From assembly GCA_020746995.1 (NCBI GenBank), contig JAGPXD010000006.1:2170001-2234000 (forward strand): DNA of 64,000 bases, given 5' to 3'. The position numbers and the translations under genes are program-made. Source of the stretch: Plectosphaerella cucumerina. Lineage: Eukaryota > Ascomycota > Sordariomycetes > Glomerellales > Plectosphaerellaceae. How positions within the stretch are numbered: the stretch's first letter is position 1; every line of letters begins with the position of its first letter. The notes beneath the pieces are model-generated. The model was not told where the DNA came from and searched no databases. It saw nothing but the letters and a program-made list of their open reading frames with translations. Below, one piece after another: positions 53,612-63,728 of this stretch.

Positions 53612-54873
53612 TCACTGCTTAGGCGGCTGCTGTGGCGGCGCCCTCGAAGCCCTCATCTTCCAGTTATTCTTAATGGCGTTCGCCGAATCCACCAAATCCT
53701 TCTGCGTCACCCGGTCCTCGATGCTCTCCAGCACGCTGTTGAGCGTCGAGATGTGGTTGGCCTCGGACTTGTCGTCGCGGAAGCGCAGGATGCGCCAGCG
53801 CCCGGCCTCATCCTTGTGGCACTCGACGATGCGATCATTAAGCGGATCGCCGAGCGACTTGAGCGTCTCCCACTCCTCCTCAGTGATGAGGACGTCGGCG
53901 AAGGGCTGGTACCTGCCGTCGCCGTGGTAGCTCCAGATCTCCGCCTTGGGCACGCTATCGTAGTCGACAAAGGGTTCCGCGCCAATGCCGTTGGCCACCT
54001 CGGACTCGTCGGGCTGCACCGTGGGGAAGTGCAGGCGCAGGCGGCAGTCGACCGTGTTCTCCTCCGGCGGCTTCCACTTGAGGATGTGGTCGTCGGTGCC
54101 GTGCTGGTACTTTGAGTTGACGCACGTGAAGATGAGGCCATCGTTGCCGTGTTTCAGCGCGGGGAGGACGATGTTGAAGATCATGGGGATGCCGTAGCTG
54201 AACTCCATCTGCTTCATGACGACGCCGAAGGGCTGGAAGCGGCGCTCTTCGGGGTATTGGTCAAAGAGCTTGTTATACGGCTTGACGATGTTCTCCTTGA
54301 CGTAGGCGATGCGCTTATCATAGCTGCGCTGCATCAGATTCAGCCCGTCCAAGACGAGGCAGTCGAAGATGAGGAACCGCGGCACCTGCTTGCCCTCCTC
54401 GTGATCGAAGACGAGTTCGCCGTCGATGAGCGTGCGGTTGTGGTGGCTCTGGACGTCCTCCTGGCGAGGGAAGTGAAGGTTGGAGTTGCCAATGTGCCAG
54501 AAGTCGTTCTTTCGATCGATGAGGTATACCGTTTCGGCGCCATCCTCCGTCGTTAGGTAGAGCAGGTATCGGATGCCGTCGGACTTTTCGCAAACGAAGT
54601 AACTACACGGAGTCGACGCGTCAGCTGCGCATCCACAAGGGCAGTCTCTTCCGCGTCCACTCACTCCTCTTTCTTCAGATCGCCCAAGTGTTTGCGCGCA
54701 AAGCTCACGGGCTGCGCGCCGGGGAAGCTCGTCTGGTTACGACTGAGAAGGTCCGCGACTTCGCGTCGAAGCCCTGGAAGGACATCGCGGGGCACTTTGA
54801 TACCCGGCTCGGCAATCGACTTGATGGGCCCGTCGCTGGGCGGCGTTAGGTCTTCTGGACCCGCGCCATCCAT
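53612..54873 (-). CDS. CEG1: mRNA guanylyltransferase (capping enzyme alpha subunit)
   Basis: Two exons (54873-54665, 54602-53612) give 399 residues. The nucleotidyltransferase signature KxDG appears as KSDG with the covalent GMP lysine at about K76. It is followed by motif III DGELVFD, motif IV DGLIFTC and motif V LKWKPP, and then an OB-fold C-terminal domain. The enzyme transfers GMP from GTP to the diphosphate end of nascent Pol II transcripts. It acts with a separate RNA triphosphatase, as usual in fungi, since no triphosphatase domain is fused. The ATG at 54873 was chosen because the protein then begins close to the family start (PGLRREVADLLSRNQTSFPGAQPVSFARKH); an in-frame upstream ATG at 55014 exists. 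The 62-nt intron falls just before the active-site region. Confidence 0.93.
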
Positions 54874-55313
54874 CGTACTATCGCGCGCGTGGTATCGAGA
54901 GGCTGGGTTGTTGCGAGGAAGAGAAGCAGGCGTGACAGGACCTTTGTCGCAAACGCGGCATCTGCCTTCGTGGTGGTAATCGATAAGGACCGATAAGCGA
55001 TAAGCGGCTACCACGACCCCTATTCGTTGAGGCCGCTGAGGGTGGTGTCACGACAGCGTCTGAAGCAGGGGAAAGGCAGCGCAATATGCAGCAATATGCA
55101 GCAATATGCACATCTTGTATTAAAGCTATCAAGCCATTTCGTCTGAGACTGCGCCATGGCTGTAGGCCGCCCAGCGCCTCAAGTCGGAGACCACACATGC
55201 AACCGGCCTCTATTCAGAAGAACTCCAAGCCCAAGCATTTCCCCGAGTAGCCTCAATCAAACGAGGACTCCATCGTCCGAAAAGTCGGAAGGCACCGAAG
55301 TCGACTGCTCTTC
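54874..55313. other. intergenic, capping enzyme upstream region
   Basis: These 440 bp contain a short tandem repeat (listed separately) and the promoter of the capping-enzyme gene. No gene is seen. Confidence 0.45.
55081..55110. repeat. tandem repeat, 3 x GCAATATGCA
   Basis: Three perfect head-to-tail copies of a 10-bp unit lie about 210 bp upstream of the capping-enzyme ATG. The unit is partly palindromic around ATAT. It could be a small repeat or repeated factor site. Confidence 0.85.
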
Positions 55314-57477
55314 CTAATTCTCGTCAATCTTTTCCACCTCAGCTTTCGCTTCCTGCCAGGTCTCCTTGCACTTCTTGGCCCACTCGATCTGGGCCTTTGC
55401 GTACGCGAGCTGGGATCCAGTGTTAGCCACTTGCAAGGCATTTGGGACGGAAAAACTCACCATGTACCGGTTCAGGTCACCTTCCTTCTCGCCCTGGAAC
55501 CGCTTCAGGTCGTTCAGGATGCTGTGGCCCGCATCCCGGACGTCCTTCTCGGAGGCAACCTGGGCCTGCTGCAGGTGCTCAATGCTCTCGCGCGTCTTGC
55601 CGATCATGTCGCGGCGTGTCCTCTCGGGGTCGACATCGGCGACGCCCTGCACCGCGTGGCGAATGGGTGCGAATATCCGGTTCGTGATGAAGTTGCCGCT
55701 CTGAGCCTTTCTATGGCCCGGGCTGGAGTTGCTTCGTTGCGGAACACCCTGGCCTGCCGAGGGTGCGGGCTCGCCGTGAGTCGGAGGGAAGTCTGAGTCG
55801 ATGGACGCCGTGTCTTCCGTGTCCCGTTGCGGCTGTTGCGACGGTGTCTCTCTAAGGCTCGTCGACCGCTTGGGAGGTGGGCTGATTTGTTGGCTACCGC
55901 TCAGGTACTGCTCGATACGCTTTGCCTCGGACTCGCTGCGCTCGAGGTCCTCCAGGAGGCTCCTCTTCTTGTGAAGCTCCTCAAGCGTCTGCTCCTGCTG
56001 GACTCTCTTCAGGACTCGGTACTTCAGCACACTGCGCACGACGCCCGCAAACTGGGCGCTTTCGCGCATGGGCTCGGCGAAACTTGCGCCCAGTGAGGCG
56101 GCCAGCTCTTCGGTGGCAATGTAGGATGAGTCGGCTGCCTGTCCAACTCTCTCGATGGCGGAGCCAAGAGTTGGGGATGTCTCGGAAAGGGCGAAGGCGT
56201 TGAAGCGTGAACCCAGATCGCACAGGTCTGATGCGAGTGCTGACAGGTGGCTGACGGTGCGACGGTTGACCTTCTCCATGGGGCCGGTCAGGAGAGCCTC
56301 AAGCTCCTTGATAGACGCCTCATATGCGATGAAATAGGGGTCCAGCTCATGCTCAGTGAGATGATGGCTCTCCGGGGGGAAACGTCCAAACACCTGGGAC
56401 CCTTGACCGGTCATAGCGGTCGAGTCGACATTTCCGCCGCCCGTCTGCTTCATCTTGGCAGACCCCGAGGGGATGGGCAGATGGTGATGAGCAGTGGTCG
56501 GGTTGGCGGGGTCCAGAGGAGGCGCCTTGAGAATAGACTTGGGGATTGATGCGACGGGGTGAGAGTTGAGGACCTCGCTCTGTGGCAGCGTTAGTGAAAT
56601 CGACTCTCAACCGAGAGAGGGGGCGCCGAGACTTACCCAGCTTGCGTTGGGGTCAAGGAACCTCCACCAAACGCCGTCGTTCCGAACAGCCTCCATATTC
56701 TTGCAGCGGTTGAGGAACACTGCCAGCATGCGCTTGCGCAGGTCGATAATGGCCTGGTCTTGTTTGGCATTGGTCGGGCTAGCGGCGTAGTCGGCCATGG
56801 TGTGTTTCTCCGGGATGGGCGGGATGATGAGGGTAGGGTGAAGGCGAACGAGGGCGTCGCGCAGGGAATGGAACTCCGAGTATCGCCGACGGACTTCGAG
56901 GTTCTGGCGTGGGTTAGCGACAAGTCTCGGTAGTGATGGGGGTAGGACAAGGTCCGTACGCCGGTGCGGATGGTGTAGACGATGTACTTTCCGCCGCTCT
57001 CGGGGCTTTTGCCGGCATCCGTGATCAGAATGGGAAGTTCGGGGTTCTCGTAGAGGGTCTGCTCGATGCGGCTCTCGTAGCCACCGGGCTTGCGACGAGG
57101 CACAACCTCTTCGGGCTCGTCATCCTGGTCGGCGGGGGCATTGCTGCTGAGGCCGTAGTCGAAGTTCTTGGGGGCATCTTCGCTGGTAGAGGAGGGGGTG
57201 TTCGGGGCGTCGAATCGCTGATCTAGATGTTCCCATTCGTCGTCAGAACTGTGAGGAGAAGGGGGATCCTCGATGGGGATGTCCTCCATGTCCTGCATGG
57301 AGAAGCTGGGCCGCGCCATGGTTGCTCGTCCACCGCAGGAAAGAAACCAGAAAGTAGAGAGAATAACAGCATGCACTCACGAGAGGTCGGTGAAGTGGGA
57401 TTCGCCGAGGAAGATGTGAGGCTATCCCGCCGGTCAAAGCTGGTGCCGTAGGGGTTGTTGTCCTCGTCGTTCCACAT
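55314..57477 (-). CDS. SNX41: PX-BAR sorting nexin Snx41/Atg20
   Basis: Five exons (57477-57381, 57324-56960, 56903-56637, 56579-55461, 55409-55314) give 647 residues. The N-terminus MWNDEDNNPYG matches fungal Snx41. A PX domain spans about residues 100-240, with the PI3P-binding arginine in RRRYSEFHSLRDAL and the proline loop IIPPIPEK. The C-terminal 350 residues are helical and BAR-like (LEELHKKRSLLEDLERSE), ending in a predicted coiled coil. It acts on endosomes, with Snx4, in recycling of membrane proteins and in selective autophagy. Filamentous fungi have one protein covering both yeast Snx41 and Atg20. The last intron is 51 nt and stop-free, so retention adds 17 residues. All joins keep frame. 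Confidence 0.88.
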
Positions 57478-58451
57478 GGTTCCGGATCGCAGCCTGGGGC
57501 TGCGGCTGGTATGGGTGATTCTGATTGCTCGATAAGTCTATGCGCGGCTGGTGCTCGCAGGTCTGCGGCTTGAGGTGGTTGATTGAAATCGAATGGTTTC
57601 GGGTTGGGGAAGGTGCGCGCAGCAGGAAGTCGTCGGGCAGGCGGGGGAGGGGCGGGCAGCTCCCAGGACAGTCTCGAAGCCGGGGTTCCGGCTTGCGCGG
57701 AAACGTATCGAACCGATTGGAGTGCGCGCAAGCTACAGTTCTTTCATTCTCCAGGTATCTCGGAGATCACGGTCGGGGGCCTTGGGGTCAAAGACGGAGG
57801 TGAGCAGTGGTGAGTGAGGGTGAAGGCTGGGGACGAGGTTGAGAGGTCGGGCGAACTGGGTTAAGCTCCGAGGGAATGATGTCGGTGCTGGCACTGCTGG
57901 GCCCCGGCGGCGAACTGGAGGTGCCTGCCAGTGGGCTTGATCAACGAGCGCGGAGTCGGGCGGTACCAATGACGAAGCACCCAGGGCACGGGCCATCAGA
58001 GCTCCCTGTACGGGCACACCGCAACACGGAAGTACCGGTACGAGTACCGCTGCAGTGCGGGTACATCATGGGTATTCATGATTGCCCGGAACTGGGGCTC
58101 GGGGTCTGGGAATCAGGGTCCAGTTCTTGTTCAAAGTCCCTCAATCATCAACACATCTGGAGTTTGATCACTGATGAGAATTATAATTGAGGGCAAGGCA
58201 GCCACAGAAACTGCTGGCTGGCTCACTGATATCGCTCTGCTGACCACAAGGTGCAACTCACATGAAGTGATGTTGGTGTCACTCAGACAAGAAAAGCCTA
58301 GACTCCAGGCGCCAGCATTGTGCATCTTGCTTTAATCCCTGTCCTTCAGACCAAACCCCATATGCTGCCCACACAAATCAACCTTTCCTCTTGCCAACCG
58401 TCTCTTACTTGTCAGCTTCCACCACGCCACTGCGGTATGATGACTTGCGGC
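57478..58451. other. intergenic, no gene seen
   Basis: These 974 bp lie upstream of SNX41 and downstream of the RS-tail membrane protein gene. Nothing coding is supported. Confidence 0.5.
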
Positions 58452-60186
58452 TCAGCCGGTCAGCTTCGTACACTCCTCCTCCTTGGTGTAAGGGCTGCGG
58501 CGGCTGAGGTCCTTCATCCTCTTCCCCGTCATGTCCCATACTGATCCCCGCATCTGCCTTGAGAGTGTGTCTGTGGCCCGTCAGCCTGGTCCCTGCAGTT
58601 CATCGGGCACTACTCACCTCCTCTCGTGTTTTCGAGATACTGAGCGCCCCCTTGATGACTTTTTATCAGCGGGGGCTTTCGACTTGCCCACGTCCTCGGC
58701 TAGGATGGCCACGGCTTCCTCGAGTGCCGGACCGAGAGCGGCAGCTACCACAATGGGCCTGCAGTCTCTTCCACCGGTGCTTTTTCTGCGCCGAGAGCTA
58801 CCCCGACGTGACTTAGATTCACGCCTCTCATGCGGCCTATGTTCTGGCCATGATTAGAGATACCCTTGGCAGTATGGAAGATCGTCCTACTTACCGATGG
58901 CTGGTTTGGTTGCCCTCGTTACGTCTACCTGCTGCCAGCGGGGCGGGCTCAGGTGACTGGCGAACTGCCGCGTTCGACTGCACATCTTGTCCACCACCAG
59001 GCACTTCCGCATCGTCAGATGAGAGACTCGAAACATCGTCCTCCACATCCCGGTGGTGGCGGCCTCTGTTGCTGTCTTGATTCGGCACAAAATCGTCACT
59101 CCAGACTGTGGCCTGCGTTGACACCGGCGAAACTTGCCGCGGGGGCGGGCTGACTAGTTGGCGACTTCGAGCTGAACGTGTGGAATGCGGTCGACTGCTT
59201 CTTCTCGCATCGCGGGATGAGCGCGGCCGGCTGCTTCTTCTTGAGTCGGGAGATGAGCGCAGCCGACTGCTTCTTCTTGAGGCGGGAGATGAACGCAGTC
59301 GACTACTTCTTCTAGAGTCGGGAGATGAGCGACGTCTCTCCGATCGGCCTCGCTCCGCAGATGGTGATCGGGAGCTGGCCACGGTCGAGGCGCGGCCTGT
59401 AGGCATGCGGAGTGCTCGTAGAATTCTCTGACCGAGAGTAGGAGTCCTTGGCTCCGGACGATGGATGTCGGCAGTCGGATTGGTGGTTTCTGGCTGATGC
59501 GTTTGGTGAACACCGCCAAATGGGTAACCCTGACCGGCAGACTGGTGAGGGTAAGCTCCGGGGGTTGCATATGCATAGCCAGGATGCACAGAACCAGCGG
59601 TTCCTTGAGTCTGAGGTGGAGCAGATTGATACATCTGAGGCATGGGAACTGGCACGAAACCTGGCTGGGGGGTGATGACAGGTGGTGCTGGTAGCAGTAG
59701 AGGCGGCGGAGGCGGAGCTTGGACGAGCATAGGCGGATGGTAGTAGCCTTGGCTTGTCATGAGATAGTGAGGCTGCGGCGGCTGCACGCCGGGAATGGTC
59801 GGCAAAGCGTAGGATGTGTACCGGGCAACAAGTCGTTTGGATTGTCCGCCACCCTGCGATGAAGGTCTGGCAGGGCGCACCAAGATGAAGTCGTCATCAT
59901 CCTCGGTCCACTGCTTCTTGCGCGACTAGCGGCAGTAGAACAGGATGGCGAGGATGGCGAGGACGAAGATGATGATGCTGAAGATGATGCCAAACTGCTG
60001 GCCTGAGGTGAGGCAGTCCCATCCGGAGGGACAGTCTCCTTGCCCGTGTGAACGAGGTGCATCGGGGCCCGTGGGCGATTCCACCTGTCGGGAGATGAGC
60101 ATCTTGAGAGTACCGTTGTCGAAATTTCGGCCGTGTTCCCTGGAAATCAGGCCGGCCCAGGGACTCCGGCCACTGGTAGGTGGCAT
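58452..60186 (-). pseudogene. single-pass membrane protein with P-rich and RS-rich tail, interrupted by one in-frame TAG
   Basis: Three exons (60186-58895, 58836-58618, 58557-58452) join in frame to 539 codons. Residues 1-62 are a hydrophilic head. Residues about 64-84 are a clear transmembrane helix (FGIIFSIIIFVLAILAILFY) followed at once by basic residues, so the rest should be cytosolic. Codon 87 (59928-59926) is TAG, directly after FYCR; the frame then resumes SRKKQWTEDDDDFILVRPAR and runs about 450 codons. The downstream part is proline- and tyrosine-rich, then has four 12-residue RRSSPDSRRSSR-type repeats, then ends with charged exons. The resumed basic motif is what one expects right after a membrane helix, so the stop looks secondary. 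As written only 86 residues would be made. I do not know the family's function. Confidence 0.65.
59194..59337 (-). repeat. 36-bp tandem repeat, about 4 copies, coding RS-rich units
   Basis: Four imperfect 36-bp units encode 12-residue RSSPDSRRSSRx repeats in the tail of the membrane-protein gene. Copies differ at several third positions. Confidence 0.85.
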
Positions 60187-60980
60187 GGCTGCGAGGCCGT
60201 GCTTAGTGGAGTGGGATATCGAAACCAAAAGTTGCGCTGATGAGGCGGGACGGAATGGGAGAAATCCAGGTGTGGAATGAGTACTTCCCTCAAAGGGCTT
60301 TCATCCGCGGGAGTTGTGGCAAGAACGGATTCTTCGGTTGTAAGGTAACGGCCAGGCTTGCCTTGGGCAACGTGGTCCGGCCTGAAGACAGGAAGTCACG
60401 AGACGTCGGTAGTGAAGGATAAATGCTGGCGAATCAAAAAGGTCTCCATGAAGCGCATAGTGCACCCAAAGCATCACCACAAAGGAGCATGCAAGTCGAT
60501 TTTGATGAGAGGAAGGAGCTCTGTTTGACAACCTCTCGAGTCGAAGACAACGTCGAAACCTATTCCACTGCCCGGTCGGTAGACCAGACCTTGTCATGTG
60601 GCTGTCAATACCTACACCGCATGCCCTCAAACATACCATTTTTTTCTGTCTCCAAGCCTCGCCAGTGTAGCGAGACGATGCATCGCTATTTGCATCCTCC
60701 CCTTCGATGTCACTCGGTGCTTGGATGAGGTTGAAACAGCTTACCCCCAGTCCGCCCAGCCACCAGATCCATTGGCCAACCGACCCAGACCGCCCCACCC
60801 ACGGATTTCCGCGAGATCACGTGCGCGATTCCTTAGGGCACAGATCCACCCTGACCAATGGAAAATTCAGGTGCCACACCATATCTCCATCAAATTCTCA
60901 CTTCCCGCCTCCCACTCCAACGACTGAACAACGACACCAAACAGACATCCAGGCAGTCATCCACGAGATAATTGCCCAGC
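60187..60980. promoter_or_regulatory. divergent region, membrane protein / RPS18
   Basis: These 794 bp lie between divergent genes. The 100 bp before the RPS18 ATG are CA/CT-rich as in ribosomal-protein leaders. No specific factor site was recognised. Confidence 0.45.
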
Positions 60981-61753
60981 ATGTCGCTCGTTTCGGGGGA
61001 GAAGAGTGAGTATCCCGTGACGACCGACGCACGTCTCTCCGCCGTCCGCATCATTGCTAACTGTCGATTTGCAGCGAACTTCCAGTTCATTCTCCGACTT
61101 CTGAGTACGTACTCTCCGATCACCATCCGCGAAGCCAAGCCCGCCCCCAGCCCCGGCAACGACGACGACATCGATGAAGCGAAGGGGGCTCGGGCCAGCG
61201 ATCCAGGGACAATTGATCTAACATCGTTTTTTTCACAGACACCAACGTTCGGGGTCAGGAGAAGGTCATGTACGCTCTGACCAAGATTTCCGGTGTTGGT
61301 CGCCGCTACTCCAACATTGTTTGCAAGAAGGCCGATGGTGCGTTCCACCCCTAGCAACCTCTCCCACGACGGCACTCTCGAGAAGGACTTGGTGTCGATG
61401 GAACAAGGACGAACACTAACATCACCCACCACACAGTCGACCTGAACAAGCGCGCCGGTGAGCTCACCTCCGAGGAGCTCGAGCGTATCGTCACCATCAT
61501 CCAGAACCCCGGCCAGTACAAGATCCCCGGCTGGTTCCTCAACCGTCAGCGCGACATCGTCGACGGCAAGGACTCTCAGATCCTCGCCAACGGCGTCGCC
61601 TCCAAGCTCCGCGAGGACCTCGAGCGCCTCAAGAAGATCCGCGCCCACCGTGGTCTCCGTCACTACTGGGGCCTCCGCGTCCGCGGTCAGCACACCAAGA
61701 CCACCGGTCGCCGTGGCAGGACCGTCGGTGTCTCCAAGAAGAAGGGTGGTTAA
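60981..61753 (+). CDS. RPS18: 40S ribosomal protein S18 (uS13)
   Basis: Four exons (60981-61005, 61075-61104, 61239-61337, 61437-61753) give 156 residues, the normal uS13 length. After splicing it reads MSLVSGEKTNFQFILRLLNT and continues with GVGRRYSNIVCKKADVD, KRAGELTSEELERI and the invariant RAHRGLRHYWGLRVRGQHTKTTGRRG tail segment of the family. It sits in the small-subunit head and contacts the large subunit and P-site tRNA. Two very short leading exons (25 and 30 nt) are typical of ribosomal-protein genes in these fungi. All joins agree in frame. Confidence 0.97.
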
Positions 61754-62210
61754 GCGTATCGCCGCGGGTTGCGAAAACACGCTTTGCGTTTTACCGCGTG
61801 GAAGCGACGAAAGGGGATATCATCATGGCTTTGCGAGGGGGAAAACGGCGCGAAACAGGGTCTCTGGTTTTCTCTCCCATCTTGGTTCCCGGCATTACAC
61901 ATCATTGGGAGGGTATTGCTCTTCGGCATGCGATGAGGTATGGCGCGGTGGAATTCCTCTACAAACGCGAGAGTGCCCGCCGCAACCAAAATCAAAAAGA
62001 AACCAAAAAAACGACACAACGTTCTGTGCGTGATGCTTGATATTCGGGGGAAGAGCTTGGCGTAAGAGGCGAAGCAAAGCAGCAGACGAAGCACAACAGT
62101 TTCTGCCTCGACATAAATGCTGGAGAAGCGCTTCTGTCTTTTGATATCTACGCTCGCTTCACAAGCCCCATGCAACTCCTCCATCCCTCCAGGGTATCTC
62201 CGCCCCTCCC
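61754..62210. other. convergent 3' intergenic region RPS18/SDO1
   Basis: These 457 bp consist of the two 3' UTRs. No gene is supported. Confidence 0.5.
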
Positions 62211-63182
62211 TCACATATCATCCTGATGCGTAACCGCCATCTCCAACATCTCCACCCTTCCCTGCCCCTTCGTCTCATTGCCAATAAAGTCACCCAGCGC
62301 CTTGAACGCACCCGGCTCAACAAACCCAATAACCTCCCACTCGGACCCCACGACATCCTGGTTCTCCACCTCCTCGATATACCCCAGGATGCGATCCTTG
62401 ACCGTGCCGGGCTGCGCCTTCTGTCCACCGCTGCCGCCCTCGCCCTCCTCCTCCTTGGGCGCCTTGGCCGCCTGCTTGAGCACACCCGTCGGGCAGGTGA
62501 CGCGCAGCTTCATCCGCGCCCTCTGCACGGGAATGGGCTGCTTCGCGATAAGCGCCTTCATGGCCTCGAGGGCCTGGCTCTTGGCCGACTTTGTCGTCGT
62601 CACGCCCGTCCACACGGCCTCCTTGGCCGGCCGCGCCTTGGCCTCGCCCTCCTCGCCCGCCGCCGGCGTGCCCGCTCCGCTTCCCGCGCCACTGGCGCCG
62701 CCGCCTCCTCCTCCGGTCTTGGCCTTCTCCTCCCTCTCCATGTGCGCCGCCGAGCTGAGAATATCGAGCGCCTTCTCGATCATGCCGCGGGTGTAGACTC
62801 TCTTCGTGCGTGGGTCGACCAGTTTCGACGCGACGATGGAGATGACCTCATTCTGCACTCGTTCCAGCTGCGCCGCTCGTTCCTTTTCGCCGACTTGCAG
62901 TTCGCCCTTTTTCAGAATCTCGAGCACAATGTCGTCGGTGCTCTTGCCCTTGCCAAAGGCCTTCTCCAGGTCCTCCTTGGGCGCCGTCTGGCCCTTGCTG
63001 ACGTTCAGGAACACCTGGGGGATCTGGAGCACGTTGTCGAGGTCCGTCTCGATGCCGGAGCGGTACTCGAGGACCTTGTTTTTGTAGCACGCAATCTCGA
63101 AGCGCTTCTTGCCCTTCTTCAGCCTCACGAGCGACACGTTTGTGAGCTTGATCTGGTTGGAGGGGAGGTTGATTCGCGACAT
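62211..63182 (-). CDS. SDO1: ribosome maturation factor SBDS/Sdo1
   Basis: A single exon gives 323 residues. The N-terminal FYSH domain reads RLKKGKKRFEIACYKNKVLEYRSG and QIPQVFLNVSKGQ. The helical middle domain contains VQNEVISIVASKLVDPRTKRVYTRGMIEKAL, followed by an unusual glycine/alanine-rich insertion (about residues 155-190) before the ferredoxin-like C-terminal domain (IPVQRARMKLRVTCP). With the GTPase Efl1 the protein releases Tif6 (eIF6) from nascent 60S subunits, the last step before they can join 40S. Yeast Sdo1 is 250 residues; the extra length is in the low-complexity insertion and an acidic loop. Confidence 0.95.
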   Translation of the reverse strand: MSRINLPSNQIKLTNVSLVRLKKGKKRFEIACYKNKVLEYRSGIETDLDNVLQIPQVFLNVSKGQTAPKEDLEKAFGKGKSTDDIVLEILKKGELQVGEKERAAQLERVQNEVISIVASKLVDPRTKRVYTRGMIEKALDILSSAAHMEREEKAKTGGGGGGASGAGSGAGTPAAGEEGEAKARPAKEAVWTGVTTTKSAKSQALEAMKALIAKQPIPVQRARMKLRVTCPTGVLKQAAKAPKEEEGEGGSGGQKAQPGTVKDRILGYIEEVENQDVVGSEWEVIGFVEPGAFKALGDFIGNETKGQGRVEMLEMAVTHQDDM

Positions 63183-63728
63183 GCTGGGCGGTGACTGGCA
63201 GCGACTTGACAGAGTTCAGTTTTGGGTATTGGTGCTCGCTTTTCTTGTGAAATCGACTGGAAAGACGCTGCTGGCTATGTTGAGATGAAGTTTGGTCGAA
63301 AGAGAGCAGCTCGTGTATGTTTCTGGTGAGCAGACTCAGACTGAGTGTGACTTTTTGCGGCGCGGGGGAGGGGCAGAAATATCACACTCTGACGTCGGCC
63401 AGCGGGTAAATGTGGTGACTAATACGGTGACCCCTCAAAGCTCCACCATCACAGGCACCCGCTCCAACCTGCTCGAAGGTCATCCCGTGGGTAGATCAAG
63501 CTGGGCGCATTTTCTTAGGTCACAGGGAGTTCGCTAATATAATTCAATTACTGTTCAATTCAAGCATCGTGTGTACCATTCTACGCCGCACAGACAAGTA
63601 ACGAAATCCTCCGCAAATGGCCACGACAAGCAGTAGCGCGCTGTGTCAATCTGACCTCGTGCCCATGCTATGCATAGTGTTACAGTCAAAACACTGACAT
63701 TAACCACTCCACCCTCTCAGGCACGCAC
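63183..63728. other. intergenic, no gene seen
   Basis: These 546 bp hold the SDO1 promoter and the carboxypeptidase 3' UTR. No coding frame is supported. Confidence 0.5.

Noticed and set aside
59874..59980. Intron removing the TAG in the membrane-protein gene
   Set aside because: The only in-frame GT..AG pair would delete half the transmembrane helix and uses a non-consensus GTCCTC donor with no branch site.
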